Of a DNA stretch of 64,000 bases, positions 26,157-35,800 are shown in pieces; within the stretch, counting starts at the first letter, position 1, and each line of letters starts with the position of its first letter. Source of the stretch: Kocuria marina (lineage in GTDB: Bacteria; Actinomycetota; Actinomycetes; Actinomycetales; Micrococcaceae). The translations under genes were made by a program, and so were the position numbers. The notes under the pieces were generated by a model. That model saw only the letters and a list, made by a program, of their open reading frames with translations, had not been told where the DNA came from and did not search any database. The stretch lies in assembly GCF_000786655.1 (NCBI RefSeq), contig NZ_JROM01000055.1:124001-188000 (forward strand). The letters run 5' to 3'.

Positions 26157-27944
26157 TCACCGCACGATGCTGCGGTTGCTCCCGTCCTCGCGCCGCGTCC
26201 AGCCCTTGGCGTCCAGGTGTTCGAGCAGCGGCACGGCCACCCGGCGCGTGGTACCCCACGCCTGCCGCGCCTGGCTCGTGGTGAAGGGCTGGGGCAGCCG
26301 CGCGAGCTCGCGCATCGCGAGCGCGGGCGCGGTGGGCAGCAGGACGACGTCGCCGGGTAACCGCAGCACCCGACCGAGCCGCTGCGCCGTCGCGAGTTCC
26401 CTCGGGCCCAGGCGCAGCTCCTGCAGTTCGTACGCCTCGGGCGCCGCGAACGGCTCCGCGCGCAAGCGCTTCTCGAGCGCGGCGATCGCCGCCTCCGCGG
26501 TGCCGAGCCCACCGCCGCGACCGGGGACCGTGATGTACCCGTCCCGTTCCGTGAGCTGCGCCCGGGCCACGACTGTGTCCAGGAGCCGACCGCCCGGTTC
26601 GCCGAGCGCTGTGCGGGCCGCGCCCCGGGGCAGTCCCGGGGCCAGGGGGTCGCGCTCGTGCACGGCCTCGACCGCCGCCCGCAACTGCGTGGCCCACTGC
26701 GCGAGCCGGGGTGCGTGGATCCACCATCCGTCCGCCACGACGACGTCGCCGGAGGGCGTCTCGTCCGCCGCGAACCCCAGCAGCCGCAACCGCTCGGTGC
26801 TCACCGCCCCGTACTTGACGGTTTCGGCCACGGGGTCGCCGTGGTCGGCGATGGCCGCGAGCCGAGCGGCCTCCCGGGCGGCCGCGCCGCGCCGGTCGAG
26901 GGCGGGAGGGTCGATGTCGAGCACGCGCGCACCCCCGACCGCAACCTGTGCCCCGGGGCTGCGCAGCACGAGCCGGTCCCCCGGCACGAGGGTCATCTCC
27001 TGGTCCAGGTGGAGTCGGGCGTGATCGGCATCGAGCGGCCTGATCCGTGCTCCCACCCCGGCGGTTCCCGCGTGCACCACGATTTCGGCGGGCAGTTCGT
27101 CGAACGGCGCGCCCCGCTCACGGCGGACCTCGATGACGCCCGTGCTCGGCCACGCGTCCGGGGTCATGAGCACGTCCCCGCGGTGGATCGCGTCCTTGCT
27201 CGTGCCCCGCAGGTTCACCGCCACGCGGTGGGTGGGTCCGATCCGCGCCACGGAATCGTTCTGACTCTGGACCGAGCGCACGGTGACCTCCTGCTCCCCC
27301 GCGCGACCGCGCAGGGTCAACCGGTCTCCCGTGTGCAGGGTCCCGGCGGTCAGGGTCCCGGTGATCACGGTCCCGGCACCGGAAATCGTGAAGGCCCGGT
27401 CGATCCACAACCGGATCCTGGCGTCCGGATCCGGGGCGGGGACCCTGGAGAGCACCGCGTCCAGCGTGTCCCGGAACTCGTCGAGTCCGGTTCCCTCCCG
27501 TGCCGAGACGGCCACGGCGGGAGCGTCCGCGAGACCCGTGCCGACGAGCTCCGCCCGAGCCCGCGCCACGACGTCGGCCACCCGCTCCGGAGCCCGATCC
27601 GCCTTGGTCACCACGATCATCCCGTGCTCGATCCCGAGGGCGGCGACCGCATCCCGGTGGTCCCGGGACTGGGCCTGCCAGCCCTCATCCGCGGCCACCA
27701 CGAAGCACACCACGGGTGCCGGGCCCACACCGGCGAGCATGTTGCCCAGGAACCGCTCGTGCCCGGGGACGTCCACGAACGCCACGTGCCTCCCCGAGGG
27801 CAGCTCGGTCCACGCGAACCCGAGGTCGATCGTGAGCCCGCGTTGCTTCTCCTCGTCCCACCGGTCCGGTTCGATCCCCGTGAGGGCCCGGACCAGGGTG
27901 GACTTGCCGTGGTCCACGTGACCGGCCGTGGCCACGACGTACAT
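26157..27944 (-). CDS. selB: Selenocysteine-specific translation elongation factor SelB
   Basis: The 595-residue GTPase begins with the P-loop GHVDHGKST, then switch elements (RGLTIDLGFAW, DVPGHERF) and TKAD; these match SelB rather than EF-Tu. Domains II-III follow and the C-terminal third has winged-helix segments (FTTSQARQAWGTTRRVAVPLLEHLDAKGW) that read the SECIS hairpin in the mRNA. It delivers Sec-tRNA(Sec) to UGA codons marked by SECIS. ATG 27944 shares one base with the selA stop (TGATG), showing translational coupling. The client is the formate dehydrogenase subunit at 32818-36198. Confidence 0.96.
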   Translation of the reverse strand: MYVVATAGHVDHGKSTLVRALTGIEPDRWDEEKQRGLTIDLGFAWTELPSGRHVAFVDVPGHERFLGNMLAGVGPAPVVCFVVAADEGWQAQSRDHRDAVAALGIEHGMIVVTKADRAPERVADVVARARAELVGTGLADAPAVAVSAREGTGLDEFRDTLDAVLSRVPAPDPDARIRLWIDRAFTISGAGTVITGTLTAGTLHTGDRLTLRGRAGEQEVTVRSVQSQNDSVARIGPTHRVAVNLRGTSKDAIHRGDVLMTPDAWPSTGVIEVRRERGAPFDELPAEIVVHAGTAGVGARIRPLDADHARLHLDQEMTLVPGDRLVLRSPGAQVAVGGARVLDIDPPALDRRGAAAREAARLAAIADHGDPVAETVKYGAVSTERLRLLGFAADETPSGDVVVADGWWIHAPRLAQWATQLRAAVEAVHERDPLAPGLPRGAARTALGEPGGRLLDTVVARAQLTERDGYITVPGRGGGLGTAEAAIAALEKRLRAEPFAAPEAYELQELRLGPRELATAQRLGRVLRLPGDVVLLPTAPALAMRELARLPQPFTTSQARQAWGTTRRVAVPLLEHLDAKGWTRREDGSNRSIVR

Positions 27945-29251
27945 CAGCCCACCTCCGCGAGCGCCGCGCGCACGGCGGCGAGCAGGTCGGCGTCCCGCTC
28001 CTCGGGGACACAGCGGGGGTCCACGAGGCACGCGCCGTCGTGCACGCGCGGCAGCACGGCCGGTGTGCCGAGGCGCAGCGGGCGCGCGGCGGCCTCCGGG
28101 AGCCGCACGGCCCAGCCGGGCAGCGGAACACCGGGGGCGCCGCCACCGCCCACGCGACCATCGTGCTCCACGACGTCGGCCCCCACCGCGGCGGCCAGGG
28201 CCTCCGCGCGCTCACGCACGCGCTGCGGGTCCGCGTGCAGGGCGCTCGCGACGGGGGTGGGACCGCCCCGCAGGGTGGCCTCGAGGGCGGCGAGGGTCAG
28301 TTTGTCCGCGCGCACGGCCCGGGCCAGCGGGAAGCGCGCAAGGCGGCGGATCGTCTCGGTGCGCCCGAGCAACAGACCCGCCTGGGGCCCGCCGAGCAGC
28401 TTGTCCCCGCTCGCGATCACGGCGTCCGCGCCGGCCTCGAGCGCTTCCGACAGACTCGGCTCGTGGGGCAGCGCGGGATCCGGCGTGAGCAGGCCGCTAC
28501 CCACGTCCACCACGAGCGGCACCCGGTGCTCCTCCGCGAGCGCCCGCAGCTCCCCGAGCGGCACCGAGGACGTGAAGCCGTCCACCCGGAAGTTGCTGGG
28601 GTGGACCTTGAGGATGCACCCGGTCTCCGGACCCATGGCGTCCCGGTAGTCGGCGTGGTGCGTGCGGTTGGTGGTCCCCACCTCGCGCAGCCGCGCACCC
28701 GTGGATTCCATGAGGTCGGACAAGCGGAACCCGGCACCGATCTCCACGAATTCGCCCCGGCTGATCAGGACCTCGCGCCCAGCGGCCAGCGCGGTCGTGG
28801 CGAGGACCAACGCCGCGGCACCGTTGTTGACGATCAGCGCATCCTCGGCGGCGGGGCACGCGTCGAGCAGTGCCTGCCGCGCGGCGACACCCCGGCCGGA
28901 GCGCTGCCCGGTGGTCAGGTCCAGTTCCACGTCCACGTAGCCGGAGGCGTCCTGCAGGGCCTGGCGGGCGGCATCGGAGAGCGGAGCGCGGCCCAGGTTG
29001 GTGTGCACCACCACGCCCGTGGCGTTGAGCACCGGGGTCAATGAAGACGCGCCGCGCGCCGAGAGCTCGCTGACGACGGCGCTCGCGACGTCCTCGGGCG
29101 CGATCTCCCCCGCGCGTGCCCGGGCCTGCGCGGCCGTGATCGCGGCCCGCACCGCCGCGGCCCCCAGTCCGGCTCCCGCGGACCCGATGCGAGGATCCGC
29201 GAGCAACCGGTCGGTGCGGGGGATGCGGCTGCGGGGATCCGCTGCACTCAC
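27944..29251 (-). CDS. selA: L-seryl-tRNA(Sec) selenium transferase
   Basis: The 435-residue PLP enzyme converts seryl-tRNA(Sec) to selenocysteyl-tRNA(Sec) with selenophosphate. Visible landmarks are the glycine-rich TNLGRAPLS and GYVDVELDLTTGQRSGRG near the N-terminus, VNNGAAALVLATTALA, and the PLP lysine in ASGDKLLGGPQAG. Full length compared with E. coli SelA (463). GTG 29251 follows GAGGAG five bases upstream. It lies 41 bases downstream of the tRNA-Sec gene on the same strand, so tRNA-Sec, selA and selB likely form one unit. Confidence 0.96.
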   Translation of the reverse strand: MSAADPRSRIPRTDRLLADPRIGSAGAGLGAAAVRAAITAAQARARAGEIAPEDVASAVVSELSARGASSLTPVLNATGVVVHTNLGRAPLSDAARQALQDASGYVDVELDLTTGQRSGRGVAARQALLDACPAAEDALIVNNGAAALVLATTALAAGREVLISRGEFVEIGAGFRLSDLMESTGARLREVGTTNRTHHADYRDAMGPETGCILKVHPSNFRVDGFTSSVPLGELRALAEEHRVPLVVDVGSGLLTPDPALPHEPSLSEALEAGADAVIASGDKLLGGPQAGLLLGRTETIRRLARFPLARAVRADKLTLAALEATLRGGPTPVASALHADPQRVRERAEALAAAVGADVVEHDGRVGGGGAPGVPLPGWAVRLPEAAARPLRLGTPAVLPRVHDGACLVDPRCVPEERDADLLAAVRAALAEVG

Positions 29252-29292
29252 GGCAACTCCTCGGGATCTGTGGCGGGCGAGTGCTCAAAAAG

Positions 29293-29387
29293 TGGCGGAG
29301 GCGGACGGGAATCGAACCCGCCAGACCGAGCTGCTCGGTCTCACCGGTTTTGAAGACCGGGGCGCCCACCAGGACACGTACGCCTCC
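29293..29387 (-). tRNA. selC: tRNA-Sec (anticodon UCA)
   Basis: The 95-base gene has anticodon loop CTTCAAA (anticodon TCA) on a 5-bp stem, a 6-bp D-stem with 4-base loop, an 8-bp variable arm and TTCGATT in the T-loop. The acceptor end pairs GGAGGCG with CGCCTCC, followed by discriminator G and an encoded CCA. The length, long variable arm, long D-stem and UCA anticodon identify tRNA-Sec. Position 8 is T against C, so seven acceptor pairs are Watson-Crick rather than eight; an extra G-C pair in the T-stem restores a 13-pair coaxial stack. It lies directly upstream of selA. Confidence 0.95.
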
Positions 29388-29470
29388 GGGAGCGAATGTA
29401 TCACCGCGCTCGGACGCCCTCGGTCGTCATGTCTCAGTAGCCTGTCCGTCCCCACTCCTAGACTGGACGC

Positions 29471-30514
29471 ATGACTCCCGAAGCCGCCCGCCCGTCCACG
29501 ACCTCGCACCCGTCCGGGACCGGGATCGGCCGTCTCACGAGCTACGCCCACGGCGGTGGCTGCGCCTGCAAGATCCCGCCGGGCGAGCTCGAGGACGCCG
29601 TCAAGGGACTCACGGGCCAGGACTCCCCGGACGTCCTCGTGGGCCTGGACGACGGCGACGACGCCGCGGCCGTCCTCGTGCGCCCCGACCTCGCGGTGCT
29701 CTCGACCGCCGACTTCTTCACCCCCGTGGTGGACGACGCCCGCGACTGGGGCCGGATCGCCGCGGCGAACGCACTGTCCGACATCTACGCGATGGGCGGG
29801 ACCCCCGTGGTCGCGATCAACCTCGTGGGCTGGCCCCGTGAACTGCTGCCCATGAGCCTCATGTCCGAGGTGCTGCAGGGCGGTCTGGACGTGGCCGCGC
29901 TCGCGGGCTGCCCCGTGATCGGTGGGCACTCGATCGACTCCCCCGAACCCACGTACGGCATGGCGGTCACCGGTACCGCGGATCCCGAACGCCTCATGCG
30001 CAACGACGCCGCCCGGCCTGGTCTGCCCATCACCCTGACCAAGCCGATCGGGGTGGGGCTGCTCAACAACCGGCACAAGACCACGGGTGAGGTGTTCCCC
30101 GCCGCGATCGAGACCATGACCGCGCTCAACAAGGATGCGTCCCGCGCTGCCCTTGCGGCCGGGGTGCGTGCGGCCACGGACGTGACCGGTTTCGGTCTGC
30201 TGGGCCACCTGTACAAGATGTGCCGGGCCTCCGGGGTGGCCGCCACACTCGATGCCTCCGCCGTCCCGCTCGTCGACGGCGCGGCGGACGCCCTGCGGGA
30301 CGGTTTCGTCTCGGGCGGTACCCGCCGCAACCTGGACTGGGTGCGCCCGTTCCTGTCCGCGGGATCGGGAATCACCGAGGACCAGCTGCTCCTGCTCGCG
30401 GACGCCCAGACCTCGGGCGGGCTGCTCGTGGTCGGGGAGGTCCCCGGCTATCCCGTGATCGGGGAGACCACCGAGGTTCCCGCCGACAGCGACGCGCTCG
30501 TCACCGTGCGCTGA
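29471..30514 (+). CDS. selD: Selenide, water dikinase (selenophosphate synthase)
   Basis: The 347-residue enzyme makes selenophosphate from selenide and ATP. The catalytic loop HGGGCACKI has Cys31 and Lys34; it uses Cys, not Sec, at this position, so SelD itself is not a selenoprotein here. Other landmarks are DDAAAVLV, the ATP-binding ADFFTPVVDD, LSDIYAMGG, GGHSIDSPEPTYG and DVTGFGLLGH. It is transcribed away from the tRNA-Sec/selA/selB unit. ATG 29471 follows TAGACT (29459-29464) by six bases, a leaderless arrangement. It closes with a hairpin at 30508-30530. Confidence 0.96.
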   Translation: MTPEAARPSTTSHPSGTGIGRLTSYAHGGGCACKIPPGELEDAVKGLTGQDSPDVLVGLDDGDDAAAVLVRPDLAVLSTADFFTPVVDDARDWGRIAAANALSDIYAMGGTPVVAINLVGWPRELLPMSLMSEVLQGGLDVAALAGCPVIGGHSIDSPEPTYGMAVTGTADPERLMRNDAARPGLPITLTKPIGVGLLNNRHKTTGEVFPAAIETMTALNKDASRAALAAGVRAATDVTGFGLLGHLYKMCRASGVAATLDASAVPLVDGAADALRDGFVSGGTRRNLDWVRPFLSAGSGITEDQLLLLADAQTSGGLLVVGEVPGYPVIGETTEVPADSDALVTVR

Positions 30515-30530
30515 GCGCGCCGCTCAGCGC
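30508..30530 (+). terminator. Hairpin at the end of selD
   Basis: Ten-base arms (30508-30517 with 30521-30530) with a 3-base loop include the selD stop codon. No T-run follows. Confidence 0.55.
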
Positions 30531-30629
30531 AGCGCGCGAGCCGTTCATTCGACCGGTTGCGGGACGGCATGCGCGGTCGTCCCGAGCATGTGTTCGCACG
30601 TCAGCGGGACAGCTCCCGCCTCGGCGGAC

Positions 30630-31730
30630 TCAGCCGGCGGTCGTGATCGAATCGTCGGTGATCCCGGCGGCGCGGCGCTTCTCGAGCCGGTTGCGCTGCG
30701 GGATCACGGTGTACCGGGGATCCTTCACGGATTCCTTGCCGGCCCAGAACACACCCCAGCGTGTGAGCGCGGAGGACGCCATCAGGGCGAGCCCCGAGGC
30801 GGCGGCGACCCAGCGGCGTCGTCCGCTGAGCAGGACACCCGCGCCACCGATGACCGAGAGCCGTTCGCTCCAGGTGAGCCACGCACCGGGCTTGCCCTGT
30901 TCGAGGGGCTCCACGGAGACGGGGTCCATCGCGCCCTTCATGACGTGCATGGCCGCGAGCTCCCCCGCGACCCCGGCCACGGCGAAGAACCGCGCGGGAC
31001 CGGTCTCCGCCACGGGCGTGGTCACGAGCGCGAAGCCCCCGGACGCCAGGGACGCGGAGCTGACGAACACGAACGGCAGGTGCGCGTGCATCTCGTGCCA
31101 CGTGGGCACCGCGGTGTCCCCGAGCAGCACGGCGGTGTAGGCCGCGAGCGGCGCTCCGAGGACGCCGGAGGCCACGCTCGTGGGCAGCTCGAGCGCGTGC
31201 AGCACCGGGCGCAGGGGGCCGAGCGGGAGGCGTTCGTCCGTCATCCGGTCCACCTCGATCGCGGCGGCCACGCCCGCATTGGTCGCGAAACCCGCGAGCA
31301 ACCACGAACCCAGGCTCATGGGCGAGGTGGGCTTGACCGTGCGCATCATGTGCAGGAACCGCTCGGGGCGTCCGAGGTCCGCGACGAGCGCCACGGTCCC
31401 GAGGCTCGCCGCACCCAGTGCACCCAGGCGACCGTTGCGACGCAGCGCGGGCCGGTCCGTGAGGTAGCCGCCCAGGGACAGCAGCGCGGAACCCCCCGCG
31501 AGTCCGCCCAGGAACAGGTAGGACGCGATCTTGGAGTCCCACGGCGGGGCCTTGACGATCGGGCGGCCGTAGTAGGACGTGAACTCGGGCTCCGGCACCA
31601 CGGGCACCTCGCGGGAACCGTCACCGCCACCGCGGCGGAAGGCTCCCCCGCCCGGGGTGCGGTTCTTGCGGCGTCGTTTGCCGCGCGGTTCCTGCGGCGG
31701 ACGGTAGGCGTCGTACGGGGAGATGCTCAT
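30630..31730 (-). CDS. Formate dehydrogenase membrane subunit, NrfD/PsrC type
   Basis: The 366-residue protein has about eight to nine membrane segments. It shows NrfD-family landmarks: YLFLGGLAGGSALLSLGGYLTD, LADLGRPERFLHMMR and SPMSLGSWLLAGF. It carries a Lys/Arg-rich N-terminus (about residues 15-35). NrfD/PsrC subunits anchor molybdenum or iron-sulfur redox complexes and exchange electrons with the quinone pool without haem. Its start (ATG 31730) overlaps the stop of the iron-sulfur subunit gene by four bases, so it is the last gene of a three-gene fdh operon. It replaces the cytochrome b subunit of E. coli-type enzymes. Confidence 0.88.
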   Translation of the reverse strand: MSISPYDAYRPPQEPRGKRRRKNRTPGGGAFRRGGGDGSREVPVVPEPEFTSYYGRPIVKAPPWDSKIASYLFLGGLAGGSALLSLGGYLTDRPALRRNGRLGALGAASLGTVALVADLGRPERFLHMMRTVKPTSPMSLGSWLLAGFATNAGVAAAIEVDRMTDERLPLGPLRPVLHALELPTSVASGVLGAPLAAYTAVLLGDTAVPTWHEMHAHLPFVFVSSASLASGGFALVTTPVAETGPARFFAVAGVAGELAAMHVMKGAMDPVSVEPLEQGKPGAWLTWSERLSVIGGAGVLLSGRRRWVAAASGLALMASSALTRWGVFWAGKESVKDPRYTVIPQRNRLEKRRAAGITDDSITTAG

Positions 31731-32821
31731 GAGCGATCACCCGCCGTGAACGCGACCGCGCCGAGCGCCAGCATGCCCACCATGGCCATGCCCGCACGCT
31801 TGAACATGCGCGGCAGGTCCGCCGTGGGGACGCGGGGATCCGGCGGCAGACCGTACACCTCGGGCTCGTCGAGCAGCAGGAAGATGGACCCGGTTCCGCC
31901 CACCCCGTCCTTGGGGTTGGCGCCGTAGAGCCGCGCCTCGGTCTTGCCCTGCTCGTGCAACTGGGCGACCCGCTTCTGGGCCGACTCGAGCATGGTCTCG
32001 CGCTCGCCGTACTTGATGGAGGTGGTGGGGCACGCCTGCGCGCACGCCGGGGTCTGGTCGTCCTTCATGCGGTCGTAGCACAGCGTGCACTTCTGGGCGA
32101 TCCCGTCCTGGGGGACCTTTACGGTGTCCGGCATGGGTGCCGCGCCGCGCTGGGTCTTGGGCTCCACGAGGCCGTCGTCGCGGCGCTCGATCACACCGAA
32201 CGGGCAACCGGCCACGCACGTCCCGCACCCGTTGCAGATGTCCTCCTGGACCACCACGGTGCCGTACTCGGTGCGCAACAGCGCGCCCGTGGGGCACACG
32301 TCCAGGCACCCGGCGTGGGTGCAGTGCTTGCACACGTCCGAGGACATGAGCCACCGGAAATCCGGGGTGTCCAGGACCGGGGAGTCGCCGTCCTGTGCGG
32401 TGGATGCGCCGCCGGTCGTGGCCGCGCTCCCGCAGCCCCCTCCGCCGGACGAGCAGCCGCAACCACCGGACGCGGGTTCGGCCGACGACGACGCCGCGGG
32501 CGGCCCCACGCGGGGCATGCCCAGATCCACGAGCGCCCGCCCGGATTCCCTAGCCTGCTCGATGCGGTCCCGCGACTGCTCGATGAACGCCACGTGCCGC
32601 CACGTGTCCGCGCCCAGGCCGCCCGTGTTGTCGTACGAGGAACCCAGCAGCTCGTAGTCGGAGTCCGCGGGGTTGCGGTTCCACTCCTTGCACGCGACCT
32701 CGCACGCCTTGCACCCGATGCAGATGGAGGTGTCCGTGAAGAACCCGCGGCGCTCGTGCGGATGATCCCAGTGAGAATCGTCCGCGAACCTGTCAGTGGG
32801 TGTCATCCGATCCGTGCTCAC
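31727..32821 (-). CDS. fdhB: Formate dehydrogenase iron-sulfur subunit, four-cluster type
   Basis: The protein has 364 residues from GTG 32821, whose GTG overlaps the catalytic subunit's stop (GTGA). Four 4Fe-4S sites are visible: CIGCKACEVACKEW (near 34-47), CKHCTHAGCLDVCP, CNGCGTCVAGCP and CTLCYDRMKDDQTPACAQACP. A C-terminal hydrophobic stretch (MAMVGMLALGAVAFTAG) could be the single membrane anchor. Between the first and second clusters, residues 106-148 form a Gly/Ser/Ala/Cys stretch with GGCGC and GGGGC (Cys 121, 123 and 130) that is unusual for this subunit. It passes electrons from the molybdenum subunit to the NrfD-type subunit. Confidence 0.9.
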   Translation of the reverse strand: MSTDRMTPTDRFADDSHWDHPHERRGFFTDTSICIGCKACEVACKEWNRNPADSDYELLGSSYDNTGGLGADTWRHVAFIEQSRDRIEQARESGRALVDLGMPRVGPPAASSSAEPASGGCGCSSGGGGCGSAATTGGASTAQDGDSPVLDTPDFRWLMSSDVCKHCTHAGCLDVCPTGALLRTEYGTVVVQEDICNGCGTCVAGCPFGVIERRDDGLVEPKTQRGAAPMPDTVKVPQDGIAQKCTLCYDRMKDDQTPACAQACPTTSIKYGERETMLESAQKRVAQLHEQGKTEARLYGANPKDGVGGTGSIFLLLDEPEVYGLPPDPRVPTADLPRMFKRAGMAMVGMLALGAVAFTAGDRS

Positions 32822-35800
32822 TCGTCCTCTTCCCGTTCCCGCACCGCGGTGCCGGCGCCTCGGGCCGTGGAACGCCCCGCGGACTGGCCCTCGCCGTGGG
32901 GACGCTTCGGATCCTCGTTCAGTTCCCGCTGCGGATCGGTGATCCGCTCGTTGCCGGTCCGGACGGTGAGCCCGGCCCGCTCCTGGTACTCCTCGATGAG
33001 CGCAATGCGTTCGGCACCGCGCGGCCTGCGGCCGGGGCGGATGTCGCACGAACCCGTCTTGAAGTTCTGGATCTGGACGTTCGGGTCCAGGGTGATCCCC
33101 AACAGGTCGTTGGCGGCGTCACCGCTGACCACGGCGTCCTTGCCCACGGCCCAGTGATAGGGCAGCCCGATCTGGTGCACGGTCTGCCCGCCCACCCGCA
33201 GCGGCGTCATCCGGTCGGTCACCAGGACCTTGACCTCGATGGCCGAGCGCGGCGAGATGATCGTGGCCCATCCGAAGGGCTCCAACCCCTGCTGTTCGGC
33301 GAGCTCCGGGGAGATCTCGCAGAACGCCTCGGGCTGCAGTTCGGACAGGTACGGCAACCAGCGGCTCATGCCACCGGCGGTGTGGTGCTCGGTCAACCGG
33401 TACGTGGTGAACACGTAGGGGTAGACCTCGCTGCCGGGCGCGCCCGCACTCGGTGCGGAGAGGTTGTCCTTACGGGGGAACATCACGCGGGCCGGGTTCT
33501 GCTGCTGCGGGTACAGCGCATTGGCCACCGGGGACTCCTGGGGCTCGTAGTGGGTGGGCATGGGCCCGTCCACGAGACCCTTGGGGGCGTACAGCCACCC
33601 CTTGCCGTCCGCCTGCATGATGAACGGGTCGTCGCCGTGCAGCGAGGCCGCGCCACCGAGTTCCGGGTCCGGCCGTGCGCCGGGATCCTTGTCCACCGGG
33701 AAGTCGGGCACGTCCTTGCCGGTCCAGCGCCCGGATTCCTCGTCCCACCACACGAGCTTCTTGCGCTCGCTCCACGGCTTGCCCTGGGGGTCCGCCGAGG
33801 CGCGGTTGTAGAGGATCCGTCGGTTCGCGGGCCACGCCCACGCCCACTTGGAGGCGATCTCGTCCTGCTCGCGCCCGGGAACCCGGTCCGCAGCGTGGTT
33901 CACGCCGTCCGCGTAGATCCCGGTGTAGATCCAGCACCCGCCGGACGTGCTGCCGTCCGCCTTCATCTGGGTGTAGGAGGACAGCGGCTTGCCCGCATCG
34001 GGACCGGTCTCGAACCGGCCGTTGATCTCGGCAAGCACGCTCTCGGGATCGGGTTCGCCCTCCGGAGTCAGGGGGTAGTCCCACGTGAGGTCCAGCAGGG
34101 GCCGGTCCCGGGGATCCGTGGACTCCGCCAACCGGGTGCGCAGTCGCCGGCCCAGGTCGTAGAAGAAGTCCAGCTCGCTCTGCGCGTCACCCGGCGGGGA
34201 GACCGCCTGGTGGCGCCATTGCACGAGACGCTGGGTCTGTGTGAACGATCCCGACTTCTCCACGTGGGTGGCCGCGGGCATGAAGAACACCTCGGTCTGG
34301 ATGTCCTCCGTCTTCAGCTCGCCGGACTCGATCTCGGGTCCGTCCTTCCACCACGTGGCGGATTCGATCATGTTCAGATCGCGCACCACGAGCCACTTGA
34401 GGTGGGACATGGCGGTGCGCTGCATGCGGCCGTTGGACGATCCCACCGCGGGGTTCTGCCCCAGCAGGAAGTACCCGTCCACCTTGTCCTCGAGCATGGC
34501 CATGAGGGTCTGGTACGTCCCGTGCGGACCGTTGATCCGCGGCATGTAGTGGTACGCCCAGTCGTTGTCGTCGCGCGCGGCGTCCCCCCACCATGCCTTG
34601 AGCAGGTTCACGGTGTAGGCGTCCGCGTCAGCCCAGTAGCCTTTCTGCGTCTTGGACCCGATCGTGCCCAGGTACTCGGTGAGCGAATCGGACTCGACCG
34701 AGGGCATGGGCAGGTAACCCGGCAGCAGGTTGAACAGCGTGGGGATGTCCGTGGAGCCCTGGATGGACGCGTGCCCGCGCAGTGCCATGACGCCACCGCC
34801 GGGACGACCCACGTTGCCGAGCAGCAACTGCAGGATCGCGGCCGTGCGGATGAACTGCGCGCCCAGCGTGTGGTGGGTCCACCCCACGGCGTAGGCGAAG
34901 CACGTGGTGCGCTCGCGTCCCGAATTCTCGGTCACGGCGCGGGCCAGGTACTCGAAGTCCGCGGCGGAGATGCCGCACACCTCCTCGACCTTCTCCGGCG
35001 TGTAGCGCGAGAAGTGCCGCTTCAGGATCTGGAAGACCGTGCGGGGGTCCTGCAGGGTCTCGTCGCAGCGCGGTTCGGACGCACCCGTGGGCGCGCCGCC
35101 GCTGCCGAACTTGTCGCCGCCGGCTTCCTCGCGTTCCTCGTCGCCCTGTTCGTGCTTGTCGGTGCCGTCACCGGCGCCGTCGTCCTCGTCGTCGTAGGCC
35201 CACGACGAGAGGTCGTACGCGCCCTTCTCGACGTCGTAGCCCGAGAAGATCCCGCCGAGGTCCTCGGTGTCCTCGAAGTCCTCGTTGATGATCGTGGCGG
35301 CGTTCGTGTAGGACATCACGTAGTCGTGGAACCACAGGTCGTGCGTGAGAACGTAGTTGATCAGCGCACCGAGCAGGGCGATGTCCGAGCCCGCCCGGAT
35401 GGGCACGTGCTTGTCCGCGACCGCAGAGGTGCGCGTGAAACGCGGATCCACGTGGATGATCTTGGCGCCGCGCGCCTTCGCCTCGGAGACCCACTGGAAT
35501 CCCACGGGGTGGCACTCGGCCATGTTGGATCCCTGGATCACGATGCAGTCGGCGTTCGCCATGTCCTGCAGCGACTGGGTGGCGCCGCCGCGGCCGTACG
35601 AGGTTCCCAGACTGGGAACCGTGGCGGAGTGTCAAATCCTGGCTTGGTTCTCGATCTGTACGGCACCCGCTGCGGTGAACAGCTTCTTGATCAGGTAGTT
35701 CTCTTCGTTGTCCAGCGTGGCCCCGCCCAGGGACGCGATGCCCATGGTGCGGCGCAGCGGACGGCCCTGCTCGTCCGTGTCCTGCCAACCGCGGCGTCGG

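Noticed and set aside
29471-30514. selD as a possible selenoprotein
   Set aside because: The catalytic position in HGGGCACKI is encoded as cysteine, not TGA.
35632-35634. The TGA inside fdhA as evidence of a pseudogene
   Set aside because: The position, the SECIS-like hairpin, the flanking family motif and the local selA, selB, selD and tRNA-Sec genes make selenocysteine far more likely than a mutation.
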